Below, in pieces: positions 41,501-53,200 of a stretch of DNA of 64,000 nucleotides (positions are counted from its first letter, which is position 1; each line of letters begins with the position of its first letter). The stretch is from positions 9,119,487 through 9,183,486 of the forward strand of contig NC_031781.1 of the NCBI RefSeq assembly GCF_001522545.3, given 5' to 3'. The position numbers were made by a program, and so were the translations under genes. Under the pieces are notes generated by a model that was not told the origin of the DNA, did no database searches, and saw only the letters and a list, made by a program, of their open reading frames with translations. The stretch is from Parus major. Taxonomy: Eukaryota; Chordata; Aves; Passeriformes; Paridae.

Positions 41501-43445
41501 CACTCTCAGAATATATAGCAAGCATTCTCTCGATCTGCAGTGCTAAAAGCAGTCAACATTGACTGTAATTTGAAGGGGGCAGATTAGAAGGCCCAAAGTG
41601 CTCAAAATGGTAAAAGTAAAAACTCCTTTAAGATTGCACCATGAAAGTCCACATACAAATGTCTTTGTGATGCAATTCAGTGGGGTAGAATCCAAGTTCA
41701 TTTTCTGAGATTTAAATGTCCTCTGACAAGGCTTAACGGTGCAACTCTGATTGTGCAAAAGTCCTTAAATAAACTAAAATTAGTTCTTACTACATGTATA
41801 TACTTACTAAAGCTCACTAATCAGATGTCCTGGGACATCAGACAGACTAAAGTACTTACATGGACAAAAGTAGATCTCTCTGCTAGAATTTTAATAGCTA
41901 TAATGGGTTGAAGGAAATAGTCTTGCAAATACTATTTGAGTTATTCTATCAGACAGTGGAGATTTTTTGTTGTTGTACCAGCCATAAAAGCTACAGAACA
42001 TTTGCCAAAACACAGACCAACGTTATCTAGCCAACAAAAAAAGCTTAGAAGAAAACAACTCTTTTCATATGGTGAAAGTATATGAAGCTTCTCAGAATCA
42101 TGCAAAACAATGCTTCTCTATCGTTCATAAAGTCAGTATAATTTGACAGTCTTGCCAAGACAGACTCACCACTGCCTTAAACCAACATTCTCATTTACTA
42201 GGAGACTTGACTAGATAAACAGAAGCAAGTTCCTCACATTTTTCATATCAAGTCTCACATTATCTTTTGCAAGCTCACTTGAGCACTGAAACAACCTGTA
42301 TGACTGCTCTCCAATACCAGGGGAGCATTTTATAAATGGGCTTGCAGCTTTTGAGACTGAGATGCTCCACACAAATAATGGCAATTGGCTACTATAAACC
42401 TCCAGGACGATTAAGGTTGGAGCTGGTAAGAGTATTTATCTTTCCTTTTAATGAGATTTATTACAAGAAACAACTTTTTACCATACATCACCAGATATGT
42501 TATTCAGATTCAACAGAGAGAGAATCCCCACATGATCCCCTAGAGAAAAACATGAATATAAGCACTCAGCAGGAACACAGCTACTCAGCATTCAAGACAC
42601 TCACAAATTCTGACTCATACACAGTACAAATGGCAGCACTGGACTTTACAGAGCCTCCAAGTCATTTATTAACCTCCACCAGCCACTCAACTTGCATCAG
42701 TCTGTTCCAGCATTTGTTAGCAATGCACTAAACAGGACAGACAGGAACCTGACTATAAGACAAAGGAAAGTCTCTGCTTCTTACAATTCCTAAAACAGAG
42801 TTCCAGCAGTGGTCAACATACTTGGCTGCCACATCAGTGCTCTGGGTCTTGTTGTACACCCAGAGCCCTGATCACAGGTAAGGCAATGCCAAGTGGACAC
42901 TTTCAGGATAATCAGATCCATGAGCTGTGTACATCTCTCTTTGCCTCCCCACCCAATTCAGACTTGACCTTTCTATGATCTTTCTCACCTGGATTAGGAA
43001 GGCAAAAGATACCTCTTCCCCACTGAAAACACTTTCCTTTTTCAGTTAAACTGTGCTAAAAAAAATCCAGCAGCACTGGAGTTTGACATTCATCCTCATT
43101 TCAACTAAAATCTCTAAACATATACTTTAGATATCAGTAAAATAAAAACCTATCAGTAAAACGAAATCAAACTAAATTTCAAAAAAAAATCCATATTATT
43201 CAAACTCCAGTAACTTAAGCAGAAATACAAATGTCACAAGTCGTTGCAGTTTATAAACTCTAAGACAACTGATATTGAAAGACCACTGAAATAATCTTAA
43301 ATGACATTCAGAATTCTAGCAACACTGCTTTTGCTGCAGAAATCCTAGGTTCATGCTCTTCAAGGTGGATTTCAAGTGCTAAGGAGCAAATAGTACTAAC
43401 TCAATTGGAGAGTGAACTGTTTGCTGTGTCAAAGCTTTTTGCCAA

Positions 43446-43461
43446 ACACATATATATATAA
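43446..43461. repeat. (AC)(TA)n short repeat
   Basis: Two AC units followed by a 10-bp TA run in intron 4. Confidence 0.8.
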
Positions 43462-44228
43462 TTTTTCTTTTTGCTATATGGATAATCAGCCCCAGATGGC
43501 AATTTACATAGGCAAAGCATAAAGGAATCCATGCACTGCTGGTGCTCTCAGCCTCAATCAGAGCAAGCATGGGCATTTGAGAATGTCACTGTTTATTTTT
43601 AATTGCTGTGTCCCTCCTTTGTGCAGGTTCAAGCGGTCAAAGATGTCGAAGTCCATTAGTAGAACTGGAAGGTGATGCCACTTCATTTGGTGAGAGGGTT
43701 CTTCAAACTTAAAAAAAGCAGCTAGTTTGTAACGTCCCTAAATGTACCAGCTGTCAATCTCAGTTACCATTGAGTCAGGGCAAAAAAAGGTCAGAGAGAG
43801 TCATAAACCACAATGTGTTGTGAAATGTGCTTCCTCCGTTACCTCGTAGGCCTGAGAAAGGTTTGACCTTTTATAGGTATCCTAACCCAGCTCTGCGTGA
43901 TGCTGGCAGGGGTAAGTACAACACACAGCTCAAACTCACAAACATTGCTTCCCTTCCCTGGGTCTTTGTTTCCATACCTGTGCAACAGGAAGGTGAATGT
44001 CCACAAGCTGCTAGTGCCAAAATACAAAACTCTGCCCACCACTATTATCATTCAGAGGCATGCACACATCTTCTATTTCACACACAGCAGTGGAAGGTTT
44101 AATTCATTAACAGCAACTGGAAAAATAACTAAAACTTTGAGGGAAGTTTTTAATGCCTTAAGAGCCAACTGATCTGGCTTTTCTTTGCAAATGACCTGTT
44201 TATCTATTAAGTTGTCTGTACTCTCCCA

Positions 44229-44255
44229 GTCACACTTAAAGTCACACTTAAAGTC
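44229..44255. repeat. 12-bp tandem duplication
   Basis: GTCACACTTAAA occurs twice in immediate succession, followed by a third partial GTC. It lies in intron 4. Confidence 0.9.
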
Positions 44256-45921
44256 TTTTCCACTGTCCTTTTAAATACAAATTTACAAGTTATTTACTAT
44301 ATTTTTGTCATTTCCTCCTTTATAAGGATTCTCAAAAAGCAGACTTATTTCTAAACGTATTTCTTCAAAAGATTCTTGGACTACAGATGAAAAGCAAAAT
44401 AGTCATTTCCAGATACAATCTAGTGATGCATTCTTTCTTTGCAAGAAATAATTACTCTGTCCTGTCTCCCCCATCTCCTGGAGCACAAAATGACAGGAAG
44501 TTTGGCAAATGCTGTACCAAAAAGAAAGCAGTGAACTCGCTATGCAAGGCCCTGTTTGGGCAGGAGCCATCTCCCAGTCCTTGCACTCCTAACTACTTGC
44601 CCCTCTTTGGACCCTGAGTACAGGCAGGCCCAGGACAGAGAACAGGACACAATAGCAAAGGAAAGAACAGTGCCAAGTGGAAACCAGGAGAGGTTGAAGC
44701 TAGAGCTACAATCCCAGCAAGAATATTCTGTGCAGGAATTGAAAGCATGGCTCCCAAATTAGGCTGCATGCTGTAATTAAGAATATGGGCAGTGAGGAAC
44801 TTGACTGGGGAAGCAGAAATGTCAGAGTACGTATCATACAAATCATTTCTCTGCAAAGAACAATAGGATATAAACTAGATGGCCACAGGTACTGCTGAAG
44901 AGGCTGGCCAGAAATAAATCATCTGCTATCAGCCAAACACTTCAGGTGAAATCAGAATGCCTCACATAGTCTTTTACTTGCCCAAACAGTACAATCAAAA
45001 ATGAGAAACTAGCACATTCACTCAATGAAATAGTAAGGTCTTTATAGTAAAATGGCTTGAAGATAATACTGACAGCATTGAAAGAGTCCCATCCAGGCTT
45101 GTTAGGCCAAAACTTGCCCACCCACAGAATGTTATGAGCTGGGTCCATTTTTAAATGGTGGCTGTAAAATACTCCTCAAGTCTTAATTAATTTTGGGCAA
45201 TTAATACTAAGGGAAAATCAAAGCAGTGATAATTGCACCTGTGAAATAGATTTCACATGTTCCAAGCATAAAGTCACTTTGCTTTCTTTTAAAGGATTAT
45301 GATATTTTAAGGAAATTAAACAGTAACAACAACTGAGAAGTTCAAAGGCCATTGGAAGGTCTCTTTGACTTCCTACAGGCTCTCTGAAGAGCCCAATGGC
45401 AGCAAGCCACCTACTGCATCCTAGCAGCTCTCTCAGAACATGCTGACACAAATTAAAGCCTCAGCAAACAAAGAGAATGTGCATCAAGCATTTCAATGCC
45501 CTCTTCTTGTCATTTCCTTTGCTTTCAGACATTTCTGGAAGCCTACCTACATGGATTCTTTTGCAAACCTTCTCCCCGGCGCATATCTCAAATGAAAGTA
45601 ACCTCCTGCAAACCTTGCTCAGTCCTTGGACACATCCCATCTTGCAAATATGCCCACTTTGCTTCTCTGAATTTGAAAGTGTAACATTCTAATCTAGATC
45701 AGTCTTCTCCTTATCCAACTAAATTATTGAGCAGGTAACTTTTACTGACTGCCTTATTTAAAAATCAGTATGCTTCTTACTGTTATAAACTGGGTTATAA
45801 TAGAGTACAAAAATAAAAATTGAAAATAATTGAATAATTTCAGATTGGGTGAGAACACTCTTCTTTGCTGAGTGTCTCCTTCTATCAGGAAAACCAGGGG
45901 GAATGAAAATGAGAGACTCAC

Positions 45922-46086
45922 CTTCAGGGCAGGAATCTCCACATTGTCACCGAGGCTAACAGAGCCAGAAAGAATAGTCCCTGTCATCACTGTGCCTTGA
46001 CCCTTGATAGAGAAACAGTGGTCAACTGCCATAAGGAAGTGTCCTGAGGGGTCTCTTGATGGCAGGTAAGCCTGAGACTTCAAGAC
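45922..46086 (-). CDS. EEFSEC: EEFSEC exon 4: domain II (beta-barrel)
   Basis: This is a 165-nt, 55-codon exon with phase 0 at both ends. The acceptor has a long T-tract ending TTTCAG and the donor is AAG|GTGAGT. The peptide runs from VLKSQAYLPSRDPSG through DHCFSIKGQGTVMTGTILSG to NVEIPALK. This is the start of the EF-Tu-like domain II barrel, which in eEFSec helps form the aminoacyl pocket that selects selenocysteine. It matches human residues near 208-262. Differences cluster at the first few residues, in the domain I-II linker. Because the exon is frame-neutral, skipping it would remove part of domain II without shifting the frame. Confidence 0.97.
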
Positions 46087-47644
46087 CTGAAAAAAAAAGA
46101 TAAAAGCAGCACCATGCTTGGATGAAAAATCATGACAGCAACACAGCAGAAGGCAGGCAAGTGGATGATTGATTGAACAAGCTTGCAATTTTACTGATTT
46201 CAGGCATCTCCCAATGAGCTTAGAACTCACCAATGTCAAATTAACTGCATGCCATAGAGGAGCTGCACACTTAGCAGCAGGAACAGTTCGATTTTCTGCC
46301 TTAGAAAGATTTGGTGCTGCACATTTAGCTTGGTTAGCAAAACCTCACTGGCGATAAAGTTGCTGCCAAACTCAATATAAACACTGCAGCAAAGCAAAGA
46401 GAAAAAAACAACTGTACATGTGTCATCCCCCCCTTTTTCCTCCCTCCCTCAAAAGCACAATTTTACAGTGCTCTTTGCTACTTCAGCTTTTTTGGATTTT
46501 GTGAAAATGACCTTATGTACAGATATTAGTGCCCCATAAAGCCCATCTCTGTCTCCATCCCAGAAAAACTGTAATACTGGGTCAAGTTTTCATATTCAAC
46601 CTCCCCTTCAGACTTTTGTTAGTGCTTCTTGAAGGATCAAGACATTAAGAAAAACCACATAAGTACCATTTTCTATATAAATTCCCTGAGTTTAGCACTA
46701 TTTTGTTGACAAATACTCCCATTTTTTAAAATACATCATCAGCCAAAAGATTTTAATTATAGAAAGGAAGTTGTTCTCTACAGTGCTTCAAAAGAACTGG
46801 TTCACTCCTGTCTAAAATCACTTTCAATGTCTGTCTCTATTATATCACCTGCATATACACTTGGTATTGCCTTTAACATCTGTTTTAAAGGTCAGAAACT
46901 GCAGCCCAAGCCCAGGTTGTAATGGCAGAACCATGGAGAGTCTCTTAGGAAGGACAGAAGGGATAACAGCCCCAAGTTCAATGGCAGGGCTCACAGAGAA
47001 TTTGCCAGCTTGTGTAATATTAGGTTTCAGTTGACAGAACAGCTGCAATGAGTGTTTCCTTCAAAGTTTTTAACCCTGGAGAACATCCTGGTAAATCTAA
47101 CAGGAACCAGATCAAGGCAGAAGTAAGCACTTGCATATCTCCTCATCTCTAGAAACTGCTGGGGCAGATTGGCCCTGGCTAAGTCTAGTCTAAGGCCATC
47201 CTTAGACTACATTCCATCCCCATGCCCATCCTGACTCACACTAGCCTGGGAGGTGATACAGCATTCAGTGCTCAGCAGCCTTGTGGAATTACCCTGCCTT
47301 TAAACAAGCCAGGCTGCCCAGAGCAAGGCATCCCTAGATTTTTTGATGACTGATGCTGCACCATGGCAGCATCCAAATCAGAATTTGAAAAGTCTTCAAA
47401 GAATGCTGCCTTTGTTTTGGGACTCTTTTCTGCTGTCTGAAGTAACAGTGGAATCCCTCCAGGGCAAAGATGTTCCTTTCCCTAAGCTTATTACAGAAAG
47501 GGTGTCAAGTCTATTTCAAGCTACAAACTGCTCTGTTACTTTAGGTGTCCTGCCCTTCACAGTATAAACATCATGCCATGCAACTAAGGGTTTTTAACAC
47601 CTGAGAAGGGATGTTTTCATGTTATTATGTTCTTCAGTGAGTAC
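46087..47644 (-). other. EEFSEC: EEFSEC intron 3 (1.6 kb)
   Basis: This intron has a GTACTC donor and a long T-tract acceptor. It contains a 10-bp perfect inverted repeat at 47186-47209 and no recognisable gene or transposon. Part of it (46845-47350) is less AT-rich than its surroundings. Confidence 0.9.
47186..47209. repeat. 10-bp perfect inverted repeat, 4-nt loop
   Basis: The arms TAGTCTAAGG and CCTTAGACTA are separated by CCAT, in intron 3. Confidence 0.85.
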
Positions 47645-47741
47645 CTCAATTAATTCAGAAACACCCAGTGGATTCTCAGACTCTGGGGCTTCCGGTCCCC
47701 CAGGCTTTGCTGCGACAGCAACAATGGGACACCCAGAGAAT
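47645..47741 (-). CDS. EEFSEC: EEFSEC exon 3: end of GTPase domain, G5 motif
   Basis: This 97-nt exon sits after a strong polypyrimidine acceptor (CTTCCTCTCTTTCAG) and ends GAG|GTACTC. One base completes the lysine codon from exon 2, then 32 codons follow, leaving phase 0. The peptide includes PIVAVAAKPGGPEAPESE and ends GVSELIE. The AAK portion is the G5-like element that packs on the guanine base. It corresponds to human residues near 175-207. Cysteine and valine-alanine replace the usual alanine and isoleucine-proline just before VAAK, which is mild drift. The donor is weak, with no G at +5. The frame continues cleanly into exon 4, so the border is well supported. Confidence 0.95.
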
Positions 47742-50065
47742 CTGAAAGAGAGGAAGATTTTCAACATTAGACCACAGATCTCTGACACATGTCAATATGA
47801 AGAACTTCCAGGCCCATCTGAAGGCCAGGAAACTTCCTAAAATTCCAATTTATCTGCTCTTCCCCCAGTATGACTGGCAACTTCCTGAATTACCAGCAGA
47901 TCAGCACTACTGGTCTTCACTATGAAAGCTTCAGTCCTGTTCCACATTAGCTACTGATTCAATGCTGTAACAGTCAAATGCAAGATTCCATTTATTTCAG
48001 AACCAAAGGTCTGTTGTTACCCAGTCTTAATGCAGTGGTTTGCATCCAAAGTCATTTTATCTGGAGACCAGCCCATTTTTAACTTTCATTAAACAATTGA
48101 AATTCTAACTGTAAAGTCATAACCTTCAAAACAGGAGCCAAATGCAAGATGCCTCATGATGCCTACCTGAGTCTGCAAGATCTGTAGACAACAGAAAGAT
48201 CTAAATCTATTGAAATCAAAGTCTTCAAAACTTAAAAATTTCAAACATGCAAAGGTTCAGAGAGTAGCAGTACAGCCAGCTGACCTCAGTTTGCCTTTTA
48301 CCCTACAATCAGGTTTATTCTTCGAGTCCTTAACTTACAGCAACTTTTCTTTTTATTTTTTTTACAAATTCAGTCAACAGACTTAACTTTCGCTCCCTAA
48401 AATACAACCTAATGTTTTTTATTGCATTTTTCAAAAATCAGAATTAACCACATAAAATATATATTAAAGTAATGGAATAATAATCAGTAATTACACCAAA
48501 AAGTAACTGGTTCTCACAGGTACTTATGCAACAGATTCAGACCAAAATTAATTAGTTTGGCCATCCTCTTGACACTCACCCCCCACTGATTTTCTCTCAT
48601 AAGGGAGCAAACTGGAGGGAAGAGATGGTGCCTTTAGCAGTCATAGTAATGTTTTGTAAGAAGAAGAAATGTTAAGTTCTATAAAGGGGGCTCACTCAGT
48701 GACCCAGCTGTAATCAGGCACATGAGGTATTTTCTTTGTTTACATGCCATAAGCCTGAGGCATCTAAGGACAAAGGATAATAAAAACATGCATTGAAAAT
48801 TCTTGTGACTAACCATAAAACTTTTGGAAATTTATTTTCATACAAGTATTTCAGAGCACTGTATTACGATAAATAGAAGTTTATGCTGAACCAGATGCTT
48901 TACTCCTCTTCCCATACACCAGAACAAACTGGAGTAATTGTATGGTGCATTTAGAGGCACTTCTGAACATGCTCCAGCCCTACTGAAACTTTTACTCCAT
49001 CACACCAAATTTCTCTCAGCAGAATTGAGATCAAGCTGAACAAAGGAAGAATCTGATGTGCAAAAAATTTTTTTAAATACTGAAATTCCACTCACAGAGC
49101 CTGCTTTTCGTTTTGGTATCAATTCACACAAAAAGTTTTGATTAGGTAAATTCACAAGTATCAAACTACTCAAATATACTAGTTACTTTCCTCTGCCTTT
49201 GTTTTTTGGTTGTATTTTTTTTTCTTTCTCTCTATACAATTTCCAGACAACACTACAATAATTTCCCCAGCACTGGTGGCAACATCTACTCTACAACTGC
49301 AACAGCCTTCAGCTTTGCTTACTGTTTTGGAATTCCACATGCACACCTATGTGTACAGTGAAAATATTTCAACAACTATTTGAAAGAAAAACAAAAACAC
49401 CACAACTGCCACTAGAGGCAACTGTCAAATGATATCAGCACATACCCTGCTAATAAGAAGAGTTCAGGAATAGAAAAGCATTTTAAAACCACACATTTGG
49501 AGATTCAAAGTCAAGTGGGAAAAAGGCTGTTGTGAAACTCCACAAGCCTGAGATACAACAGGACAAACACTTTGCAATCACACCCAGATCAGCAGTGCTG
49601 TCAAAGCACCAGCAAGCACAGACTGCACATGCAAAAACTGAATTTTGGTTCTCTCTCCTCCGTATGCTGAAACCTGTTCCTTAGATCCTTCAACTCAAAA
49701 TGTGACCTGATAGTTCTGTCCCTTACATCCCTGAGCAAAGCATGTGCAAAGATGTGCTGCAGTTTCTGTAACCACATCCAACAGCTCTTCACCTGGATAT
49801 TCTGGCTTTGTATTATCCTATCCAAACTCCAAGTACCTCTTTAAACTGAAAAGCTTAATTACAGGAAAATATTTATCTACACCTGATACTTGCAGAGGTG
49901 AATCTGGAATTACACCTGAGCTTCTGAGGAAATATTTTCACTCTAGCCTCATCATTTTTGCTAGATGTGCCAGTATGTTTAGAAGCATGCTGGAAAAGAA
50001 ATGTTGGTATTTTTGCCAAACCAGATTTTGTGACAAGTTACCTGTAAGTATTATTGTTCACTTAC
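47742..50065 (-). other. EEFSEC: EEFSEC intron 2 (2.3 kb)
   Basis: This phase-2 intron has a strong GTAAGTG donor and a CTCTCTTTCAG acceptor. I see nothing beyond AT-rich unique sequence. Confidence 0.9.
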
Positions 50066-50273
50066 TTGGTATTTTCCAAGGTCTTCTGCATTTTCTTAGT
50101 CATCTTCTCAATGGCACTCTGTCTCTTCCCCTCTGGAAGGAGATCTATTTTGTTCAGAACTACCACCATCTTCTGGCAGGCAATTTGCCCAATTACCAAG
50201 CACTCTGCTGACTGTGTCTGCATCCCTTTTGTCACATCTATCACAAGCATCATTAAATCGATAATCTGGGCAC
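50066..50273 (-). CDS. EEFSEC: EEFSEC exon 2: GTPase domain, NKxD motif
   Basis: This 208-nt exon opens after a CTCCTCCAG acceptor and ends at AA|GTAAGTG. Two bases complete a glycine codon begun in exon 1, 68 full codons follow, and two bases of a lysine codon carry over, so it is phase 1 in and phase 2 out. The peptide starts GAQIIDLMMLVIDVTKGMQT and includes VVVLNKIDLLPEGK. NKID is the G4 guanine-specificity motif of translational GTPases, and the DVTKGMQTQ segment follows the G3 region. G1 and G3 (DCPGH) lie in exon 1, outside the window. The match to human residues around 106-175 is near-identical, with only conservative changes seen. The 155-codon open frame on the opposite strand here is a shadow. 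Confidence 0.97.
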
Positions 50274-53200
50274 CTGGAGGAGAACTCAGAGTCAGTATTG
50301 ACACAGCATAAAAAGATTAAGGATTGTTTTCTCAAATCGTTTCCATTTCAAATTGTCAGCATATGTACAAATGCCCAGAAAGACAAACAAAACACAAGTC
50401 AAAGTAAGCACTGAACCCCACAGCTCTTTTGAAATTAAGACCTTGGGAATTTAAGCTATTATAGGCTATCATCGAGACATAAGAACCCGGGAAGAACATG
50501 ATAGTTCAAGTCTAAGGCTGTTATCACTGCATTTAAAAAAATACTAAGAAAATTAAGCTTGTAGCAACACAGGAATGACATCTGCTTCAATTAAAAATCA
50601 TCATCTAAGCAGCCAAGCAAGAATCTGATACAGCCAAAGTAACACACAGCAACACTGCAGGGAGCTGCACACTCAGAGCAACCCCAAGAGCCAACCAGGT
50701 ACCCCATAAAAACATCCACAAGCCTCAGTCCCTATCTGCTCCCATCATTTTTCTTTCCAAGTCCAAAATTTCAGAAAAGTGAAAACTGTGATCACCACCA
50801 GAGAAAGGTTTATCCCAAGCCTAAAGAAATTCTTGAATCCCCCAATGTTAGAAAGAGGCAATTTAAAACCTGCAAAATATCACCACTCACCCCAATTCCA
50901 ATCCACATAATTTGAACAAGTAATTTCAAACACAGGAACAGAGATCTGAATCCTAGATCTCTTTGTGGAAAGGCTCCTAAATTTTAGGCTGATATTACCT
51001 ATCATACTTATGGATGATTTTTATTTTTCAAAGCATTGCTGTCATGAACCCTTCATCTTTTGATTGAAGCAACCTGAATTTCATAGATTTAAATTATTTT
51101 TCACGGAAGCTTTTCATGAACATTGGGCCTTCCACTAATTACATTTAGAATTTTCTTGTTTCATTTGAGGTAAGTGAAATACTCTGAATACCAAAATAGA
51201 AAAGTGCAACAGAATCAAGTGTTGAGAAAGTTTAAACATAAAGTAAAAAAAATTAAAGCTGAAGCATTAGAAAGTCATATGCTAAAAAATGCACATTTTG
51301 AAAGATGACAAAAGCTAGAATCATGTAAAATTCCAGCTCTCTAACTTAAGTACTTTTAATATTGGCCTTAAGATCAGAAGAAATCAATACAACTGTTCCT
51401 TGTTCCTCCACCCTCTCCAGCCTTCCCCTTGCCTTTTTTTGTTTTAAGGCTTTTACAATGGCTATGATAACAGCTACCCTTGTTCCCAATTCCCATGAAC
51501 TCAGGATAGGAAATCATTCTGAGGTTGAAGTGCATGGGTGAATGAGCGGGTGGGAACTAAAAGAAAAAAAAATTATAGCTACAAATGACTATTTCAATCT
51601 ACCAGAGCTTTCATCTTGTAATAATGAATGTTAGGCCCTTCAGAGCACTAGTTGGATAATTATGATATTTCCAGTGCTCCTGCAGAATTTTTGCCAATCA
51701 TTTCAAATATCTCTCCCTGACAAACCAGAGATGGGCTTTGTATCTTCAAAAATACTTTGCATTTTTATTGTTTCAGGAATTGTATCGATTTAGAGCTTGT
51801 TTAAATTTCAACACACACATCAAGACTGTACAAAAGGCTCAGACTTTACACACCACCCAAGTGCAGACCTAAAGGTCAGAAACCAAGGGAAACAAAAAGC
51901 ACAAAAATGGTTTGTGTGGGACAAAGCACTTAGCAATCAGAATGGATCCATTTTTGTGAACACATGTAACAGGGCTGTTTTAAATGTGTTTTAAACACAT
52001 ATTTTGTATTACACTATTTTACAGAGCTTATGTCCTCCAAAGGAATGGGAATAAACAAGGAAAACCAAACCACCAAGTCTAATTCTTTATTAATACTATA
52101 AAAAGGACATTCTGGTAACACAACAATGCTGCAGCTTGAGCCTTACCAAACATTACTATGACTGCTAAAGCACAGTGATCCTCATGCTCCAGAACTAAGC
52201 CAAAGCAACCAGACCCAAACCTGGCCTTGAAAAGGGCAGCTGCTAAAATTCATTATATACAGTGTGGTATCTCTCCCTCCAAAAGAACACAAAATCTGCA
52301 CTGAACTGTAATATGTAGTTTTGGTAAAAGGGGTCACTTCACCTTGAAACTCTTAATCAACTGCTTTAAATTAATTTGTTTTAAAGCAAATGTTTGCAAT
52401 TGCCAAATTTATGAATCTATTAGCAACACATTAAAAGAGCCTTAAAAATGATCAACCCAGTTGCTAGAAGGTCAAGAATGTCTGCCAAGGGGCATTGCAT
52501 AGCAACAAGAAGATGAACAAAGAAAAGTAACTGTACATTCCATGGAAAAACTCCAGAAACATCACAAGACATACCATGACACTTCAGACAAAAAATACTT
52601 CAAGTCAAGGAAGCAGCAGCACACAAGTTTACAAACACTATCACCACAATTACCGTGCCTCCTCCAAAGCCCTGAGGTACTGACTGGGCACAGCTCCTAA
52701 GAGATGGCACAAGATGGGACACAAGGCATGGCAGGCAGAGCTGGCACACCAGCAGGGTTGGAAGCTGCTGCCCTTCAAAGGAGTCATGGAGTGAAGGCAA
52801 AGACCACAACAGCGCTGATGAATATTTGAACTGCGCTCTCACTGAGGCATGAGGATGTTCCATAGTGTTTTGTACGTATCTACTCGTGCATATCAAGGCA
52901 GGACTTCTCATGTTTATAGGACCTTGAGTAACAAGGCAAAAAAATAATGCTAAAACTTAGTTCCTCAAGTTTCCTTTTTGAGCTGTTTAATAAACCATCT
53001 TGGACCATTCATCTTCTTCCCAATCCCCCATCTTCTCCTACATACTTTTGCATTTTGGTTTATTCACTGCCCATTAGCCATGCATAAAGTTCATTAAATA
53101 CTACAACAAAATCATCTAGAGAAGAGTACAGGGATTCACCAATGTCACATTTCAAATCAGGAAAGCTGGCAAAATGACAAACCCTCTCACACCTACCATG

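Larger units (their letters stand above)
18013..45921 (-). other. EEFSEC: EEFSEC intron 4 (27.9 kb)
   Basis: This is the longest complete intron, between exon 4 (donor GTGAGT) and exon 5 (acceptor TTCTATAG). I recognise no coding exon and no intact transposon in it. A probable ancient CR1 remnant lies at 25920-26085. Otherwise it holds AT-rich unique sequence, a 10-G run at 31284-31293, short TA and TG repeats near 37169, 38514 and 43446, and a 12-bp tandem duplication at 44229. Long unique introns of this kind may hold distal regulatory elements, but the sequence alone does not show that. Confidence 0.9.
2026..50273 (-). other. EEFSEC: EEFSEC gene body, partial (exons 2-6 of a probable 7)
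   Basis: Five exons joined in transcript order (50273-50066, 47741-47645, 46086-45922, 18012-17371, 2182-2026) give one continuous 423-codon frame that I recognise throughout as eEFSec. This translational GTPase binds GTP and selenocysteinyl-tRNA and works with SECISBP2 and the SECIS element to recode UGA. Intron phases in order are 1, 2, 0, 0, 0, 1. Visible landmarks are the NKID motif, the VAAKPGG segment, the GQGTVMTGT stretch of domain II and the IGRSLFKKETNI stretch of domain IV. About 105 N-terminal and 65 C-terminal residues are missing from the window, judged against the human protein from memory. No frameshift or premature stop is seen, so the gene looks functional. Exon numbers assume the human 7-exon structure. 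Confidence 0.96.

Noticed and set aside
42336..42731. 131-codon plus-strand frame in intron 4
   Set aside because: Ser/Thr/His-rich, without domains or homology that I can recognise. Consistent with chance.
49744..50211. 155-codon plus-strand frame overlapping EEFSEC exon 2
   Set aside because: It is the antisense shadow of a conserved exon plus intron sequence. The minus strand carries the true coding signal.
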